Source: Chloroflexota bacterium
Lineage (GTDB): Bacteria > Chloroflexota > Limnocylindria > Limnocylindrales > CSP1-4
Length of the DNA stretch: 59,292 bases
NCBI GenBank assembly: GCA_017853275.1
Contig: JAFMJV010000013.1
Span: forward strand, 1-59,292
Reading direction: 5' to 3'
The notes beneath the pieces are model-generated. The model did not search any database. It saw only the letters and a list, made by a program, of their open reading frames with translations, and was not told where the DNA came from. This document shows, piece after piece, positions 40,918 through 48,275 of this stretch. Positions within the stretch are counted from its first letter, which is position 1. Each line of letters begins with the position of its first letter. The translations under genes were made by a program, and so were the position numbers.

Positions 40918-40925
40918 AGGGTAGC
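40918..40925 (-). promoter_or_regulatory. -10-like GCTACCCT for the C26 hydrolase
   Basis: Reading leftward GCTACCCT ends 8 nt before ATG 40909, the same arrangement as bcp (50988-50995). It indicates leaderless expression separate from the upstream gene. Confidence 0.5.
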
Positions 40926-40945
40926 GCGCCGGAGGAGACGGCCGG

Positions 40946-43717
40946 TCAGGCCGCGTGCGTCCCCCGGTCGTCCGATCCGTCCGCGGGGGCCGGGGCCTCC
41001 GGGCTGAGCCCCTCCTCGGCGATCGCGGCCCGGGACCCGCCGGCGCGCTTCGCCACGTAGCAGGCCCGGTCTGCCGCCAGGACGATCGTCTCCGCATCCC
41101 CGCCGTCCGCCGGGAAGGCCGCGATCCCGATCGAGCACGAGACCCGATCGCCCGAGGCCGCACGGACCGCGCCGGGGAGCCGCTCCGCCACCTCGACCGC
41201 CGTCCGGCCGGAGGCCTCGGGGAGGAGGATCGAGAACTCGTCCCCGCCGTAGCGGTAGACGCGGTCCGTCTCGCGGCAGGCCGCCTGGAGCTCACGCCCG
41301 ATCGCCTCCAGGAGCCGGTTCCCCGCCTCGTGGCCGTGGGCGTCGTTCCAGGACTTGAAGTCGTCCAGGTCGATCATCAGGAGCCCGAAGGGCCGGCCAT
41401 CGCTCACCGCCCGGGCGAGGTCGTCCTGGAAGGCGCCCTGGTTGCGCAGCCCGGTGAGCGCATCGGTCCGCGCCCGCTCCTCCACCTCGCGGTGGGCGAC
41501 CGCGTTCGCGAGCGCGATCGAGACCTGGCCGGCGAAGAGCGTGACGAGCTCCACCTCCCAGGGCTCGAAGCGCGCCCCGCGCCCACGCCGCTCCAGCCGG
41601 AGCGTGCCCAGGCCGCCGTCCCGGCGCCGGAGGGGAGCCACGATCCGCGCCCAGGTCCCCGCCCGGTCCTCCAGGAGACGGACGCCGTCCACCGGATCCG
41701 GGTCGCGCAGCTGGACGGAGAGGCTGTCCACGGGCACGAGCGCACCGAGCCGCGCGGTGATCTCGTCCACGACGCGCCGCGGGTCGAGCGAGGAGAGGAT
41801 CGATTCGGTGACCCGGAGGAGCTCCCGCTGGGTCTCCAGCTGCCGCTCCAGGTGGCGCGACTGGGCCCGGAGCCGCTCCGTCGCGTCCGCGTTGACCATC
41901 GCCTGCGCGGCCATCGCCGCGTAGATCTCGAGCGTCCGCAGGTCGTCGTCATCGAACCGGTGGAGGCCGATCCGGGAGAGGACGATCACGCCGATCGTCC
42001 GCTCGTCGTCGCGCATCGGCGCGAGGAGCATCGATTCGTCGAGGTCGCTCGTCCCCGGCACGGTCCGTGCCCGGGGGTCCCGCGCGGCATCGCCGAGGAT
42101 CGCGGGCGAGCCATGGCGCACGACCCAGCCGGTGATCCCCTCGCCGACGCGCGTCCGGAGCCGCTCGCCGTCCACGGTCCGGTAGGGGTCGCGCATCCCC
42201 TGCCAGGCCACGGGGACGAGCTCCTCGCCGCTCACCCGGTAGACGCGCACGTCATCCGAGGGGAGGAGCTCCCGGAGCTCGCGGCAGATCGCGCGCCCGA
42301 TCTCCTCCACGGAGAGGTAGCGGTTGAGCCGCGCGCCGAGCGCGCGGATCGAGGCGAGCTGCGCGGCCCAGCCGGTCATCCGCGCGAGATCGCGCGCGTT
42401 CCGGATCGCCACGCTCGCCTGGGCCGCGAGGCTCTCCACCATCTCCAGCTCATCCGCGCTCCACGGGTGGCTCACCGCGTGGGCCAGGACGAGCATCCCG
42501 CCCTCCGCGCCGAGCGGGACCGCGACGAGGCTCCCGATCCCGGCGCGCACGAGCGCGGGGGCGAGCTCGGCTGCCCGCGGGTCCTGGCGGGGCTGGAGGA
42601 TCGCGACCGGACGTCCGGTGGCGAGCGCAGCTGCAAGGGGTCCGCTCCCGGCGGCAAGCGCGAGCGCACCCACGAGGCTCTCCGGCATCGCGTGGCTTGC
42701 CGTCGCCTCCCGGCTCCCGTCCCGGCCGGGGAGGACCGCGACCGCGTGATCGGCACCGAAGGGCCGGCGCCCGTGGTCCACGAGGCGCTCGAGGAGGACC
42801 GGCAGCTCGGTCCGCGCACCGAGATCGGCGGCGACCTCCGCCATCAGCCGCCAGCGGCTCTCCTCGCCCGCGGCGCGGTCGTGGATGCCGGCGCGGCGCG
42901 TCGCCAGCTCGAGGATCCCGGCGGTGAGCGAGAGGAGCTCCAGGGTCCGCCGGTCCGCGTCCTCGGCGGACGGCAGCTCCGCGATGAGCGTCCCCCACGC
43001 ACCGTCACCCGATCCGATCGGGGTGAAGAGGTGGAAGGCGCCGGCCTGCGGGTCCCCGCGACGTGCATCCGCGGCCTGGCGGTCCGTCACCCCGGCGACC
43101 TGGCGCCCCTCGCGCCGGGCGATCGCCGCGAGCTCCAGGTCGAGCCCTGCCCACCAGGCGCGGGCACGGTGGACGCCGTCGATGCTCCGGGGCTCGAGCA
43201 CCCCGTTCCGCCACTCCCCGATGGCGATCATCCGGAAGCGCGCGGGATCGCGCAGGACGCGCGTGGCGGCGCGCAGGGCGGCGGCGAGGTCCGCGGACCG
43301 GGAGGTCGTGGTGGCCAGGTCCGCCATCGCGTCCGCGAGGGTGGCGTCGGCCCCGGCCTCGCTCCCGGCCGCCGCCGGCCGCGGCCGGACGGGGAAGGGG
43401 ACGACCGGGCGGCCGCTCTCCGCGGCGGGTCGGATCGCGTCCCGGTCGGCCGCATCGATCGCGGATCCGGCCGGCGCGACCCCCGGCGCCGCGAGCGCCC
43501 ACTCCACGGAGCGGCGCTCCCGCGGCACGAGCCGCGGCTGGAAGGCACCCGCGCTCTCCGGGCCGATGCGCATGACGGAGAGGAGCGCATCCAGGTCGTC
43601 CCGCCGGTAGCGCCGATCGCCGCGCGGGTTCGCGCGGACGCAGCGGAGCCGGCCCTGGTCGGTCCAGGTCCGCAGCGTGTTCACGTGGACGCCCAGGATC
43701 CGGGCGGCCTCGCTCAC
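40946..43717 (-). CDS. DNA-binding diguanylate cyclase (HTH-GAF-GGDEF)
   Basis: A 923-residue soluble protein. Residues 1-50 are a MerR/excisionase-type DNA-binding domain (SEAARILGVHVNTLRTWTDQGRLRCVR, RGDRRYRRDDLDALL). The middle (about 90-740) holds several GAF-like sensor domains linked by coils. The C-terminal GGDEF domain (about 745-900) has an intact catalytic GGDEF at 824-828 and an intact product-inhibition RxxD (815-818), so it should make c-di-GMP and be feedback controlled. No EAL or receiver domain is present. GTG 43717 is used; a ribosome site is not evident and a slightly longer form is possible. Coupling DNA contact to c-di-GMP synthesis in one chain is unusual. Confidence 0.88.
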   Translation of the reverse strand: MSEAARILGVHVNTLRTWTDQGRLRCVRANPRGDRRYRRDDLDALLSVMRIGPESAGAFQPRLVPRERRSVEWALAAPGVAPAGSAIDAADRDAIRPAAESGRPVVPFPVRPRPAAAGSEAGADATLADAMADLATTTSRSADLAAALRAATRVLRDPARFRMIAIGEWRNGVLEPRSIDGVHRARAWWAGLDLELAAIARREGRQVAGVTDRQAADARRGDPQAGAFHLFTPIGSGDGAWGTLIAELPSAEDADRRTLELLSLTAGILELATRRAGIHDRAAGEESRWRLMAEVAADLGARTELPVLLERLVDHGRRPFGADHAVAVLPGRDGSREATASHAMPESLVGALALAAGSGPLAAALATGRPVAILQPRQDPRAAELAPALVRAGIGSLVAVPLGAEGGMLVLAHAVSHPWSADELEMVESLAAQASVAIRNARDLARMTGWAAQLASIRALGARLNRYLSVEEIGRAICRELRELLPSDDVRVYRVSGEELVPVAWQGMRDPYRTVDGERLRTRVGEGITGWVVRHGSPAILGDAARDPRARTVPGTSDLDESMLLAPMRDDERTIGVIVLSRIGLHRFDDDDLRTLEIYAAMAAQAMVNADATERLRAQSRHLERQLETQRELLRVTESILSSLDPRRVVDEITARLGALVPVDSLSVQLRDPDPVDGVRLLEDRAGTWARIVAPLRRRDGGLGTLRLERRGRGARFEPWEVELVTLFAGQVSIALANAVAHREVEERARTDALTGLRNQGAFQDDLARAVSDGRPFGLLMIDLDDFKSWNDAHGHEAGNRLLEAIGRELQAACRETDRVYRYGGDEFSILLPEASGRTAVEVAERLPGAVRAASGDRVSCSIGIAAFPADGGDAETIVLAADRACYVAKRAGGSRAAIAEEGLSPEAPAPADGSDDRGTHAA

Positions 43718-43922
43718 GCTCAGGGTTTCGGCGTCGACCTGCGTCTTGATGGCTCGGGACCTCCGATGGCTCGGTCTGGTGACCGGCCGCCATCGTGGGA
43801 AGCGAGGCCGATGCGCAGGTATGGGATGAAGGTACCCCCGCCCCCACCCGTCTCCACCCGGTCCGCGTGCTCACGGGGTCCCGGACCCCTCCCGATCGGG
43901 TCAGCGGGGGTGACCCGGAAGA

Positions 43923-44237
43923 TCAGCGCCGGCGGCCGACCCGGACCCAGGCCGCGGTGATCCCGGCGCTCGCAAGGCCGGCGAGGAGGACCGCTGCGAG
44001 GACCTCCAGCGGACCTCCGCGGAGCCCCGGACCCTCCCCGGAGCTGCGCAGGTCCACGGCGCCTTCCGGAAGGGGCGCGGCGGAGGCCACCGGCTCCGCG
44101 GCCCGCCCGGGCTCGGCGGTCGCGGCGGGGAGCGCGGATGGCGCGGGGGAGGCACCGATGACGATCGCGGCCGGCGCGGCCGGGAACGCGAGGGCGAGGA
44201 CGAGCAGGGTGCCGGCGAGGAGGCGCCGCGCGCTCAC
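43923..44237 (-). CDS. Small exported protein with C-terminal TM
   Basis: A 104-residue protein: a signal peptide (1-25), an Ala/Pro-rich linker and a C-terminal TM helix (about 78-98) ending in VRVGRRR. This topology leaves a short segment outside the membrane. No family is recognised. Its ATG overlaps the stop of the GIDE-like gene by 4 nt, so the two are translated together and probably interact. Confidence 0.65.
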   Translation of the reverse strand: MSARRLLAGTLLVLALAFPAAPAAIVIGASPAPSALPAATAEPGRAAEPVASAAPLPEGAVDLRSSGEGPGLRGGPLEVLAAVLLAGLASAGITAAWVRVGRRR

Positions 44238-45016
44238 AGGCCGAGGATGAGGGCGACCGCCGCGGCCGCGAGGAGGGCGCCGCCGGCGGCGATGAGGACG
44301 GTGATCAGCCGCACGGTCCGGCGGCGTTCCGCGCCCAGGACGCGCATCGCGGCATCGGGATCGAGCGGGGTGACGATGAGCGGCCGGCCGAGCCCCGCGG
44401 TGAGGACCGGCTCACCGTCCGGCCCGATCCGGGGCACCCCGACCGCGGTGGCGTGCTCCACGGCGGAGAGCTGGTCCACGCGCAGGCGGACCGGCGTGGA
44501 TGGATCCGCGGGGAGGCGCGCCGCGGGGATCCGCGTCCGGACCGCATCCGGCAGCTCCCCGGCGGTCCCCTCCGCGATCCGCGGCACGACCACGAGGCCG
44601 TCCCCGAGCGCATCCAGGTCCACCGCCACGAAGGTCCCCCGCTCCTCGAGACCGAAGGGGACCGCGAGCCGCTCCTCCTCCGCGACCTGGCGCCGGCCGT
44701 CCGGATCGGTCCACTCCAGCCGTTGCCGGCGGTAGACGAGGGGCTTGTCGTTCTCGTCCGGGAACTCCTCGTCCGATCCGATCCGCCCGTGGACGCGGAC
44801 GAGCCGCTCCTCCCCGCTCCGTGCGGCCTCCGCGACCGCCTCGAGCGGCAGGTGCGGGGCCACCGCGAGGAGGCGTCCCACGCGCCATGCATCGCCGGTC
44901 CGCCGGAGGGCCACGATCCCCGCCCCGAGCAGGGAGATGCCCGCGATCGCAAGGACGATCCCCGTCACATCCCGTCTCCGGACAGGGAAAGACCCGGAGC
45001 TACCTCCGCGGGACAT
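44234..45016 (-). CDS. GIDE-like membrane protein
   Basis: About 260 residues. An N-terminal TM (about 20-38) and a C-terminal TM (about 235-258) flank a beta-rich domain with LVRVHGRIGSDEEFPDENDKPLVYRRQRLEW, FVAVDLDALGDGLVVVPR and ERRRTVRLITV. The order of a G-R-I strand, a charged loop and VYRRQRLEW recalls the GIDE domain of mitochondrial MULAN and its bacterial relatives; this is from memory and no RING finger is present. The start is uncertain: ATG 45016 is preferred, with GTG 44968 or a longer form at 45076 possible. It is coupled to the small exported protein downstream. Confidence 0.6.
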   Translation of the reverse strand: MSRGGSSGSFPVRRRDVTGIVLAIAGISLLGAGIVALRRTGDAWRVGRLLAVAPHLPLEAVAEAARSGEERLVRVHGRIGSDEEFPDENDKPLVYRRQRLEWTDPDGRRQVAEEERLAVPFGLEERGTFVAVDLDALGDGLVVVPRIAEGTAGELPDAVRTRIPAARLPADPSTPVRLRVDQLSAVEHATAVGVPRIGPDGEPVLTAGLGRPLIVTPLDPDAAMRVLGAERRRTVRLITVLIAAGGALLAAAAVALILGL

Positions 45017-45110
45017 GAGCGGCGGATCGCTCCGCGCCTGCAGTCCTGCTCCCAGCATCTCCGGGTGTGCGGGCATCGTGGCGACCCACCCGCACCCTGG
45101 TCAACGGGAG

Positions 45111-45173
45111 TCATCCACAGAACGGTTGGGGCGGGCGTGATCCATCCACCGTCTGTCCACATCCCTGTCCACA
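45111..45173. promoter_or_regulatory. Cluster of three DnaA-box-like 9-mers
   Basis: TCATCCACA (45111-45119), CTGTCCACA (45153-45161) and CTGTCCACA (45165-45173), all in one orientation, in the 160-bp gap between the PQQ-like and GIDE-like genes. They match the high-GC DnaA consensus YYRTCCACA. There is no AT-rich unwinding element or dnaA/dnaN neighbour. Confidence 0.45.
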
Positions 45174-45176
45174 GGG

Positions 45177-45773
45177 TCATCCCTCGAGCGTCCGCCCCGT
45201 CGCCGGATCGAGGGTGATGAGGAAGCCGCCCCACGTGGAGAGGACGAGCCGGCCGCCCACGAGCTCCGCCTCCGCCACGACCTCGCCGTGCGCCGCCCGC
45301 CAGACGGGGGCGCCGTCCGCGTCCAGCGCCACGGTCTCCACCTCGGACTGGACGAGGATGTGCGCGATCCGCGAGGAGCCGAGGAGCGCGACCACCGGCG
45401 TCCCGCTCACGTGATGCCAGCGGAGCTCGCCCGTGCGTGCCGCGAGCGCGTAGGTGACGAAGCCGTACTTCACGATGAGCAGCCCGGTGGTGTCCCAGAG
45501 GAGGCCGCGCGGCTCGTCATGGATCGGCGATGCGAAGCGCGCGGTCCACGTCCCCGACGGTCCCTCCACGCGCAGCTCCGCCCGGCAGAGGCGGTCCGGC
45601 TGGGGCGAGACGAGCGTGCCGTGGTCCGTGAGCGAGCCGCCCGCCTCGCTCATCGCGGTGATCGCGGCGATCCCGCCCGACCCCGTCCAGCGGTAGCGCG
45701 CCGCGAGACCGCCCGGGTACTGGACGCCGGAGCGCTTCGCCTCCGGAAGCGGCGCCGTGGGCTCCGGGCTCAC
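45177..45773 (-). CDS. PQQ-like beta-propeller protein
   Basis: A 198-residue protein without a signal peptide. The C-terminal half shows PQQ/WD-type blades: LLIVKYGFVTYALAARTGELRWHHVSG, ETVALDADGAPVWRAAHG and VLSTWGGFLITLDPATGR. These are too few for a closed propeller, so it may oligomerise or be a truncated member. The GTG at 45773 overlaps the YbaK stop by 4 nt, so the two are coupled. Function unknown. Confidence 0.65.
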   Translation of the reverse strand: MSPEPTAPLPEAKRSGVQYPGGLAARYRWTGSGGIAAITAMSEAGGSLTDHGTLVSPQPDRLCRAELRVEGPSGTWTARFASPIHDEPRGLLWDTTGLLIVKYGFVTYALAARTGELRWHHVSGTPVVALLGSSRIAHILVQSEVETVALDADGAPVWRAAHGEVVAEAELVGGRLVLSTWGGFLITLDPATGRTLEG

Positions 45774-46327
45774 GTGCGGCGGGTGCGGGACCGGCCCGGC
45801 GTCACCGGGCGGGCGGCCGGCTCCGGGTCGTCCGGACCCTCCGCGAAGGGCGCGACCGTGGCGTTCGTGAGCATCCGCAGGGTGGCCGGCGGGACCGTGA
45901 AGACGGCGTTCGGGCTACCGGCGGCGGCCCAGACCTGCGGGAAGCGCCCCAGGTCCGCGTCCATGACCACGCGCACCGGACGCCGGTGCCCGAAGGGCGC
46001 GATCCCGCCGACCGGGAAGCCCGTCAGCTCGGCGGCCTCCTGGGGGCTGGCGCGGCGGAGGCCGGGGAGGCCCACGAGGACCCCGAGCTTCTCCAGCTCC
46101 ACGCGGTTCGGGCCGCTGACGAGCGCAAGGACCGCCTCCGGCCCGCCATCCCCCGGCGCGACGAAGACGAGCGATTTCACGACCTGGCCGAGCTGGGCGC
46201 CCACGGCGCGCGCAGCCTCCGCGGCGGTCCGCGCCGGCTCCTCGAAGGTCAGGATATGCAGGGTGACCCCCTTGCGGGCCGCGGCGTCGAGGACGCGCCG
46301 ATGGCCGGGGTGGACCGTTTCGGGCAC
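45770..46327 (-). CDS. ybaK: YbaK/ProX-type aminoacyl-tRNA deacylase
   Basis: A 185-residue YbaK-family trans-editing protein. The fold markers are GQVVKSLVFVAPGDG, VSGPNRVELEKLGVLVG, TGFPVGGIAPFGHRRPVRVVMDADL and VWAAAGSPNAVFTVPPATL. These enzymes hydrolyse mischarged Cys-tRNAPro or Ala-tRNAPro. The catalytic Lys in VKSL and the GGIAPFGH loop are intact. A basic tail of about 30 residues (ending RSRTRRT) is extra. GTG 46327 lies 6 nt after a leftward GCTAGACT, so it is probably leaderless and divergent from the TPP riboswitch. Confidence 0.85.
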   Translation of the reverse strand: MPETVHPGHRRVLDAAARKGVTLHILTFEEPARTAAEAARAVGAQLGQVVKSLVFVAPGDGGPEAVLALVSGPNRVELEKLGVLVGLPGLRRASPQEAAELTGFPVGGIAPFGHRRPVRVVMDADLGRFPQVWAAAGSPNAVFTVPPATLRMLTNATVAPFAEGPDDPEPAARPVTPGRSRTRRT

Positions 46328-46333
46328 GGCCGG

Positions 46334-46341
46334 AGTCTAGC
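46334..46341 (-). promoter_or_regulatory. -10-like GCTAGACT for ybaK
   Basis: Reading leftward, GCTAGACT ends 6 nt before GTG 46327. With 46356-46363 it forms an inverted repeat with 8-bp arms and a 14-bp spacer. Confidence 0.5.
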
Positions 46342-46355
46342 ACCGCCTTCCCTGC

Positions 46356-46363
46356 GCTAGACT
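46356..46363 (+). promoter_or_regulatory. -10-like GCTAGACT for the thi operon
   Basis: GCTAGACT lies 21 nt before the TPP riboswitch P1 helix, predicting a transcription start near 46371. Confidence 0.5.
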
Positions 46364-46384
46364 TCCGGTCACATCACGAAGACG

Positions 46385-46476
46385 GGACAGGGGAGCGCCA
46401 CTGACGGCGCTGAGAGTGCGGTGAACGACCGCAGACCCTCGGAACCTGATCCGGGTCATGCCGGCGAAGGGAGTCC
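46385..46476 (+). ncRNA. TPP riboswitch (THI box)
   Basis: All conserved THI-box elements are present in order: a GGGGAGC start, GGCGCTGAGAGTG, a variable P3 (GCGGTGAACGACCGC), ACCCTCGGAACCTGATC, GGGTCATGCCGGCGAAGGGA. P1 pairs GGAC (46385-46388) with GTCC (46473-46476). Downstream, CGACCTCCG (46485-46493) is perfectly complementary to CGGAGGTCG (46511-46519), which contains the thiN ribosome site. TPP binding would therefore hide the site and block translation. It controls thiN-thiB-thiP-thiQ. Confidence 0.96.
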
Positions 46477-46484
46477 AGATCACG

Positions 46485-46519
46485 CGACCTCCGTCCCGTC
46501 ACCAGGCAGGCGGAGGTCG
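46485..46519 (+). promoter_or_regulatory. Shine-Dalgarno-sequestering hairpin below the riboswitch
   Basis: Perfect 9-bp stem (46485-46493 with 46511-46519) and a 17-nt loop. The right arm holds GGAGG, 8 nt before the thiN ATG. It implies translational rather than terminator control, since there is no T run. Confidence 0.8.
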
Positions 46520-46524
46520 TTCTC

Positions 46525-47217
46525 ATGTCCGGTGCGGAGCGCGGCGCGATCGTCGTCGCGGACGGCGATGCGGTGGAGGCCGGTCTCGCCGCCGCCCGCG
46601 CGTCGCTGCCGGGTGGCGCGCTCGTCATCGCCGCGGACGGAGGGGCGGCCAAGGCGCTCGCGGCGGGCATCCTCCCGGACCTTGTCGTGGGCGACGGCGA
46701 TTCGCTCTCCGCGGCAACGCGTGCGGAGCTCGGGCAGAGGGGCGTCCCGATCCTCGCGGTCCCCATGGAGAAGGATGAGAGCGACACCGAGCTCGCCCTC
46801 CGCGCCGCGCTGGAGCGGGGTGCGCGGACGATCCGCATCGTGGGTGCGCTCGGCGGCCCCCGCGTGGAGCACGCCCTCGCGAACCTCTTCCTCCTCGCCC
46901 ATCCGGACCTGGACGGGGTCGATGTGGCGATCGTGGCGCCGCCCTCCACGATCCGGCGGATCGGGAGCGCGCGGGGTCCCGGCACGATCCACGTGGAGGG
47001 CGCCCCGGGTGACCACCTCTCCCTCCTCCCGCTCGCCGGGCCGGTCGAGGGGGTGGTGACCGAGGGGCTCCGCTATCCGCTCCGGGACGAGCCGCTCCTC
47101 CCCGGCCCCGCCCGCGGCCTCTCCAACGCCCTCATCGGGACCCGCGCCACCGTCTCGGTCCGGCGCGGGTGCCTCCTCGTCATCCGGACCCCCCGCACGG
47201 AGGATGCCGCCTCGTGA
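46525..47217 (+). CDS. thiN: Thiamine pyrophosphokinase
   Basis: A 230-residue thiamine pyrophosphokinase that turns thiamine plus ATP into TPP. Motifs are VIAADGGAAKAL, LVVGDGDSLS, VPMEKDESDTELALRAAL, GALGGPRVEHALANL and VTEGLRYPLRDEPL with SNALIG, all family hallmarks. ATG 46525 has GGAGG 8 nt upstream inside the regulatory stem. It is the first gene after the riboswitch and overlaps thiB by 4 nt, so salvage of imported thiamine is the operon's purpose. Confidence 0.93.
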   Translation: MSGAERGAIVVADGDAVEAGLAAARASLPGGALVIAADGGAAKALAAGILPDLVVGDGDSLSAATRAELGQRGVPILAVPMEKDESDTELALRAALERGARTIRIVGALGGPRVEHALANLFLLAHPDLDGVDVAIVAPPSTIRRIGSARGPGTIHVEGAPGDHLSLLPLAGPVEGVVTEGLRYPLRDEPLLPGPARGLSNALIGTRATVSVRRGCLLVIRTPRTEDAAS

Positions 47218-48275
47218 ACCACCGTCCCGCCGCCCTCCTCGCCCTCGCCCTCGCGGGGACCACCCTCGCGATCGCCCTCCCCGCGGGCGCCGCCACGCCG
47301 GCCTTCACGGCGGAACGGATCACCCTCATGACCCACGATTCCTTCGCGCTCAGCCCGGAGGTCCTCGCGGGCTTCACGGCCGCCACCGGCGTGGAGGTGG
47401 AGATCCTCACCGCCGGGGATACCGGGTCGATGGTCAACCAGGCGATCCTCGCGGGCGACGATCCGCTCGCGGACGTCATCTACGGGATCGATACGACCTT
47501 CCTCTCGCGGGCGCTCGATGCCGGGATCCTCGAGCCCTACCTCTCCCCGGCCCTCGATGCGGTCCCGGAGGCGCTCCGGCTCGATCCGGAGGGCCGCGCG
47601 ACCCCGATCGACTATGGGGATGTCTGCCTCAACCTCGACCTGGAGGTGTTCGCCGACGGGGGCCTCCCGCGCCCGGAGACGCTGGACGACCTCCTCCGGC
47701 CGGAGCTGCGCGACACGCTCGTCGTCCAGGACCCGTCCACCTCCTCGCCGGGCCTCTCCTTCCTGCTGGCCACGATCGCCCGCTACGGCGAGGAGGGCTG
47801 GCGCGACTACTGGGCCGGCCTGCGCGCGAACGGGGTCCTCGTGGCGGCGGACTGGAGCGATGCCTACTTCACCCACTTCTCCGGCGGCGTGAACCCCGGC
47901 GATCGTCCGATCGTCGTCTCCTACGCGTCGAGCCCCGTGGCGGAGGTCATCTATGCGGACCCGCGACCCGCGACCCCGCCCACCGCGGTCATGGAGGACG
48001 GCTGCTTCCGCCAGGTGGAGCTCGCGGGCGTCCTGCGCGGCACGGATGCCCCGGCGGAGGCGCGCGCGTTCATCGACTTCCTCCTCTCGCCGGAGGTCCA
48101 GGCGGATATCCCGCTGAACATGTTCGTCACCCCCGCGCGGACGGACATCGCGCTCCCTGCCGACTACCTCGCCTTCACGGCGGTCCCCGCGGCCCCTCTC
48201 ACCCTCGACCCGGCGCGGATCGGCGCGGACCGCGAGCGCTGGATCGAGGAGTGGATCGAGACCGTCCTCCGGTGA
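47214..48275 (+). CDS. thiB: Thiamine ABC transporter substrate-binding protein
   Basis: A 353-residue periplasmic-binding protein (ThiB/TbpA family). A signal peptide (1-29) is followed by the two-lobe fold with TLMTHDSFALSPEVLAGFTAATGVEVEIL, ADVIYGIDTTFLSRAL, a central hinge and VVQDPSTSSPGLSFLL. The C terminus has PLNMFVTPARTDIALP. It binds thiamine or its phosphates outside the membrane. GTG 47214 overlaps the thiN stop, and its stop overlaps thiP. Unlike lipoprotein homologues, no lipobox Cys is visible, so it may be soluble or anchored by the uncleaved helix. Confidence 0.88.
   Translation: MNHRPAALLALALAGTTLAIALPAGAATPAFTAERITLMTHDSFALSPEVLAGFTAATGVEVEILTAGDTGSMVNQAILAGDDPLADVIYGIDTTFLSRALDAGILEPYLSPALDAVPEALRLDPEGRATPIDYGDVCLNLDLEVFADGGLPRPETLDDLLRPELRDTLVVQDPSTSSPGLSFLLATIARYGEEGWRDYWAGLRANGVLVAADWSDAYFTHFSGGVNPGDRPIVVSYASSPVAEVIYADPRPATPPTAVMEDGCFRQVELAGVLRGTDAPAEARAFIDFLLSPEVQADIPLNMFVTPARTDIALPADYLAFTAVPAAPLTLDPARIGADRERWIEEWIETVLR

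Noticed and set aside
43718-43922. Possible c-di-GMP riboswitch upstream of the GGDEF gene.
   Set aside because: The region lacks the conserved GEMM core strings, and only a repeated GAGCCATC was seen. I cannot support an RNA element.
45077-45176. Replication origin.
   Set aside because: DnaA-like boxes are present, but there is no AT-rich stretch and no dnaA, dnaN, gyrB or parB nearby.
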